From Allobosea sp. (GTDB lineage Bacteria; Pseudomonadota; Alphaproteobacteria; Rhizobiales; Beijerinckiaceae): a stretch of DNA of 64,000 nucleotides. Below the pieces are notes generated by a model. That model was not told where the DNA came from, did not search any database, and saw only the letters and a program-made list of their open reading frames with translations. Positions 60,841 through 64,000 of this stretch are shown here, piece after piece (within the stretch, counting starts at the first letter, position 1; each line of letters opens with the position of its first letter). Location of the stretch: NCBI RefSeq assembly GCF_017308075.1, contig NZ_JAFKFX010000026.1:186001-250000 (forward strand), written 5' to 3'. The position numbers and the translations under genes were made by a program.

Positions 60841-60854
60841 CTGATCGGGATCAA
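60841..60854. promoter_or_regulatory. FNR/FixK-like box before ccoH
   Basis: CTGATCGGGATCAA matches TTGAT-N4-ATCAA at 9 of 10 fixed positions. It lies 94 bases before the ccoH start in the 159-base gap after ccoG, so ccoHIS probably has its own low-oxygen promoter. Confidence 0.8.
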
Positions 60855-60948
60855 AGCGTTGAGGCAGGGTCCATGCGAAATCTTCGCTCCGAGGCTTTCC
60901 CGTTCCTGCCCTAGCGAGAGCTCCATGTCCTGCTGCGGAGGCTTTGCC

Positions 60949-61470
60949 ATGCCGATCGACCTGCCAGCCCTGCCGCCGGCGCCTCGCGCGCCGTTCAGGC
61001 TCAGCGGCCGCTTCGTGCTCTTCGCGATGATCGGCTTCTTCGCAGTGGTCGCCGGGGTGAACGCGGTGATGATGACGATCGCGATCCGGACCATGCCGGG
61101 CGTCGACGTGAAAAGCGCCTACGAGACCAGCCAGCGCTTCAATCAGGAGATCGCCCGGATGCGGGCGCAGGGCGAGCGTGGCTGGCATGTCGATGCCGAC
61201 CTGCGGCGGGAAGGCGGTGCCGAGGTGGTGGCCGTGAGCTTCGCGGACAAGTCCGGGCAGCCGGTCGTTGGGCTGTCCGTCGATGTCAGGCTGGAGCATC
61301 CGGCGCGGCGCGGCAGCGACCGGCAGGTCGTGCTCGCCGAGATCGCGCCCGGGCGCTATCAGGCGCAGCTGTCGGACCTGCCCGCCGGGGCCTGGACGCT
61401 GGTGCTGAGCGCCCAGCGCGACGGCGCCGCCGTCTTCGACACCCGCAGCCGCGTGATGCTGAAGGACTGA
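60949..61470 (+). CDS. ccoH: FixH/CcoH family cbb3 oxidase assembly protein
   Basis: A 173-residue protein with one N-terminal membrane span (FVLFAMIGFFAVVAGVNAVM, about residues 25-45) and a periplasmic domain with SAYETSQRFNQEIARMRAQG and GRYQAQLSDLPAGAW, both typical of FixH. The ATG at 60949 follows GCGGAGG with ideal spacing; earlier in-frame starts are less likely. It aids maturation of the cbb3 oxidase together with CcoI and CcoS. Confidence 0.93.
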   Translation: MPIDLPALPPAPRAPFRLSGRFVLFAMIGFFAVVAGVNAVMMTIAIRTMPGVDVKSAYETSQRFNQEIARMRAQGERGWHVDADLRREGGAEVVAVSFADKSGQPVVGLSVDVRLEHPARRGSDRQVVLAEIAPGRYQAQLSDLPAGAWTLVLSAQRDGAAVFDTRSRVMLKD

Positions 61471-61473
61471 GCC

Positions 61474-63681
61474 ATGGCTGAAGGCCAGGACCTCTCGATC
61501 TTCGTCCGGCACGGCACTGGCGGCGTCGCCGGCATGGAGCTCGCCGTCGACGGCATACGCTGCGCCGGCTGTATGCACGCGATCGAGCGCGGCCTGGCCG
61601 GGCAGTCGGGCATTCTGAGCGCGCGCGTCAATCTCGCCCTCAAGCGCGTCACCGTCGAATGGCGCGAGGGGGCATTGCGGCCGGAGGCGGTGATCTCCGG
61701 CCTCGCCGCGCTCGGTTTCAAGGCCTATCCCTTCCTGCCGAGCACCGAGCGCGAGGCCTCGCAGCAGGAGGACAAGCGGCTGCTGCGCTATCTCGGCGTC
61801 GCCGGTTTCGCCTCGATGAACATCATGCTGCTGTCGGTCTCGGTCTGGTCGGGTACCGGCAACGACATCAATCCGGTCACCCGGGATTTCTTCCACTGGC
61901 TCTCGGCGCTGATCGCGCTGCCGACGGCGGCCTATGCCGGCCGGCCCTTCTTCGAGAGCGCGCTGCGGGCGCTGCGGGCCGGCGCCGTCAACATGGACGT
62001 GCCGATCATGCTCGGCATCGTTCTGGCGCTCGGCATGTCGGTCATCGTCACGCTGAACCATGGCGAGCACGCCTATTTCGACGGCGTGGTGATGCTGATC
62101 TTCTTCCTCCTGATCGGGCGCTATCTCGACCAGCTGATGCGGCGGCGCACACGCGACCTCGCCGGCAATCTCGCGGCGCTCAAAGCCGAGACGGCGACGA
62201 GGCTGGCGGCCGACGGCAGCAGCGTCATCGTGCCGATCGCCGCGATCGCGCCGGGCGATCTCGTGCTGGTGCGGCCGGGCGAGCGGGTCAGCGTTGACGG
62301 GCTGGTCGAGGCGGGAGCCTCCGATCTCGACCAGAGCCTCGTGACCGGCGAGACCGCACCGGTCTCGGTCGCCGCCGGCGGGCGTGTGCATGCCGGCACG
62401 CTCAATCTCTCGGGCCTGCTGACGATCCGGGTCGAGGCGGCCGGTGCGGGGACCCTGCTCTCGGAGATCGACCGGCTGATGGCACAGGCGGTCGAGAGCC
62501 GCTCGCGCTATGTCCGGCTCTCCGACCGGGCGGCGAGGCTCTATGCCCCCGTCGTGCATGCGACCGCGCTCGCGACCTTCCTCGGCTGGATGCTGTTCGG
62601 CCTCGCCTGGCACCAGGCGCTGATCATCGCGATCACCGTCTTGATCATCACCTGCCCCTGCGCGCTCGGTCTCGCGATCCCGGCGGTGCAGGTCGTCGCC
62701 GCGGCGGCGCTGTTCCGGCGCAAGGTCATGCTCAAGCAGGGCGATGCGCTGGAGCGCCTCGCCGAGGTCGACACGGTGGTCTTCGACAAGACGGGAACCT
62801 TGACCCTGCCGGAACCCGGGCTCAGCAATCGCGAGGCGATCGACCCTGAAATCCTCGCGGCTGCCGGCGCGCTGGCGGCTGCGAGCCGGCATCCGCTGGC
62901 ACGCCCGATCGCGGCCGCAGCCGGCGAACCGCGCCCGCTCGGGACGGTGCGGGAACATCACGGGGTGGGGCTGAGCGCCGTGGTCGACGATGTCGAGATG
63001 CGTCTCGGCAGCATAGCTTTCTGTGGCGCCGAAGCCGAAGCAGCGGCCGTGTCCGCAGCCTATCCCGCGGCCTCGCTGATCGCCTGGCGCCATGGCTCGC
63101 GCTGCGCCGTCTTCGCCGTCGACCAGCATTTGCGCCCCGACGCGGCGGCGAGCATCCGCGAATTGCGGGCGCTCGGCCTCGACGTCGTCATCCTCTCCGG
63201 CGATCGGGTCGATGCGGTCGCGCCACTCGCCGGCCAGCTCGGCATCGCGGCCTTCAAGGCCGGGCAGCGGCCGGACGAGAAGATCGCCGAGCTTGAGCGG
63301 CTTGCGGCCGGCGGCCGTCGGACGCTGATGGTCGGCGACGGGCTGAACGATGCGCCGGCCCTGGCACGCGCACACGCCTCGATGTCGCCGATCAGCGCGA
63401 CCCAGCTGGCGCAGGCCTCTGCCGACATCGTCTTCCTCGGCGAGGAGCTGGCACCGGTCGCCGCGAGCCTGCGCATCGCGCGCAAGGCGCGCCGGCTGAT
63501 GGTGCAGAATCTCTGGTTTGCGGTGCTATACAATGCCATCGCCGTGCCGATCGCGATCGCCGGCTTCGCGACCCCGCTGGTGGCGGCGGTGGCGATGTCG
63601 GGCTCGTCCCTGGTCGTCACGCTCAACGCCTTGCGGGCCGGCCGCCAGCCGGCTGCCGCCAGTCACGGGAGCAACGCATGA
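61474..63681 (+). CDS. ccoI: Copper-exporting P-type ATPase CcoI (FixI), for cbb3 oxidase
   Basis: A 735-residue P1B-type ATPase. The N-terminal metal domain has VDGIRCAGCMHAIERGL (CxxC, about residues 24-40), the membrane CPC motif is in LIITCPCALGLAIPAV (about 395), the phosphorylation site is VFDKTGTLTLPEP (about 440) and the hinge GDGLNDAPALARAHASM (about 620-640). CcoI supplies copper to the oxidase. It starts three bases after ccoH and overlaps ccoS by four bases. Confidence 0.96.
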   Translation: MAEGQDLSIFVRHGTGGVAGMELAVDGIRCAGCMHAIERGLAGQSGILSARVNLALKRVTVEWREGALRPEAVISGLAALGFKAYPFLPSTEREASQQEDKRLLRYLGVAGFASMNIMLLSVSVWSGTGNDINPVTRDFFHWLSALIALPTAAYAGRPFFESALRALRAGAVNMDVPIMLGIVLALGMSVIVTLNHGEHAYFDGVVMLIFFLLIGRYLDQLMRRRTRDLAGNLAALKAETATRLAADGSSVIVPIAAIAPGDLVLVRPGERVSVDGLVEAGASDLDQSLVTGETAPVSVAAGGRVHAGTLNLSGLLTIRVEAAGAGTLLSEIDRLMAQAVESRSRYVRLSDRAARLYAPVVHATALATFLGWMLFGLAWHQALIIAITVLIITCPCALGLAIPAVQVVAAAALFRRKVMLKQGDALERLAEVDTVVFDKTGTLTLPEPGLSNREAIDPEILAAAGALAAASRHPLARPIAAAAGEPRPLGTVREHHGVGLSAVVDDVEMRLGSIAFCGAEAEAAAVSAAYPAASLIAWRHGSRCAVFAVDQHLRPDAAASIRELRALGLDVVILSGDRVDAVAPLAGQLGIAAFKAGQRPDEKIAELERLAAGGRRTLMVGDGLNDAPALARAHASMSPISATQLAQASADIVFLGEELAPVAASLRIARKARRLMVQNLWFAVLYNAIAVPIAIAGFATPLVAAVAMSGSSLVVTLNALRAGRQPAAASHGSNA

Positions 63682-63887
63682 ACATCCTGATCGTGCTGAT
63701 GCCGCTCGCGCTCGCTTTGGGGCTGACCGGGCTCGCGGCCTTCTTCTGGAGCATGCGCACCGGCCAGTACAGCGACATGGAAGGGCCGGGCTGGCGCATC
63801 CTCGACGATGACGACCTCGCCACGGAGCCGGTCGCGGCCGAGGCGGCGGCCGATCAGCGGGGCGCGGCTCCGCGGCAGCGCTCGTAG
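63678..63887 (+). CDS. ccoS: Cbb3 oxidase assembly protein CcoS (FixS)
   Basis: A 69-residue protein: a membrane span (NILIVLMPLALALGLTGLAA, residues 2-21), then FFWSMRTGQYSDMEGPGWRI, which is the CcoS signature (FxWxxxxGQYxDxEG), and an acidic tail. It is needed for cofactor insertion into the oxidase in known systems. Coupled to ccoI by an ATGA overlap; last gene of the cluster. Confidence 0.95.
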   Translation: MNILIVLMPLALALGLTGLAAFFWSMRTGQYSDMEGPGWRILDDDDLATEPVAAEAAADQRGAAPRQRS

Positions 63888-63909
63888 GTTCTCTCGAAAC
63901 CTCTCCGTC

Positions 63910-63941
63910 ATCCCGGCCATAGCGAAGCGGAGCGCCGGGAT
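63910..63941. repeat. Short dispersed palindrome at the window end
   Basis: ATCCCGGC (63910-63917) and GCCGGGAT (63934-63941) form an eight-bp stem around a 16-base loop, 23 bases after the ccoS stop. The form is that of a common dispersed-repeat type (GTCATCCCGGCC...GCCGGGATCC) and may also end ccoHIS transcription. The following bases to 64000 show no gene. Confidence 0.6.
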
Positions 63942-64000
63942 CCATCGCAAAGCTCCGCAGCCCTATGATGAAGCCCGGAGCGGCGCCGCTCGCGCGGCTT

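Overview
The window is GC-rich (mostly two-thirds G+C), densely coded, and reads as a chromosomal stretch of an alphaproteobacterium of the order Hyphomicrobiales. Bosea-like is my best guess, from codon use, the cco/fix gene order, an FnrL-type regulator and the dispersed palindromic repeats; this is inference, as no rRNA or other marker gene is present. No tRNA, rRNA, CRISPR array, phage or transposase was seen.

Layout. 1-10.8 kb: end of a sugar-type ABC transporter (solute-binding protein, two permeases, no ATPase), a DapA-family lyase, a GntR/FCD regulator, a TRAP transporter (dctPQM), an acyl-CoA ligase and a gamma-glutamyltransferase. 11-14.2 kb (minus strand): an orphan oligopeptide-type binding protein and an amidase. 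14.3-20.1 kb: a complete branched-chain 2-oxoacid dehydrogenase operon (E1 alpha, E1 beta, E2, E3) with a divergent Lrp-type regulator. 20.3-25.7 kb (minus): M29 aminopeptidase, second gamma-glutamyltransferase, second orphan oligopeptide-binding protein and GntR regulator. 25.9-35.8 kb: GntR regulator, second TRAP transporter, HpaI-type aldolase, hydantoinase/oxoprolinase pair hyuAB and an aminotransferase; this block shares a GntR-like operator.

36-54.2 kb is the most interesting part, a nicotinate (probably also quinolinate) catabolic regulon. NicAB would hydroxylate nicotinate to 6-hydroxynicotinate, Hnr would reduce it with electrons from the local ferredoxin and ferredoxin-NADP reductase, and Ena (enamidase) would open the ring to 2-formylglutarate. 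This combines an aerobic cytochrome-linked first step with the reductive route known from Eubacterium barkeri and described biochemically in Azorhizobium. Two tandem AA_synth-family proteins, an ApbE-like UPF0280 protein, a NMT1-type ABC importer and a MarR regulator (NicR-like) accompany it. In the same operator-flanked cluster, nadC is coupled to a gene for a fusion of ribose-1,5-bisphosphokinase (PhnN) with an archaeal-type nucleoside-monophosphate phosphorylase. I propose that NadC plus this fusion form a PRPP-recycling cycle that decarboxylates quinolinate to nicotinate. Six related palindromes (core TTYGTATACRAA) lie in front of these transcription units.

54.2-64 kb: a small acetyltransferase-like gene and a divergent fnrL around an FNR box, then ccoNOQP, ccoG and ccoHIS for the high-affinity cbb3 oxidase, with FNR boxes before ccoN and ccoH. 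Two families of dispersed palindromic repeats are scattered between genes, including inside the bkd and ABC operons.
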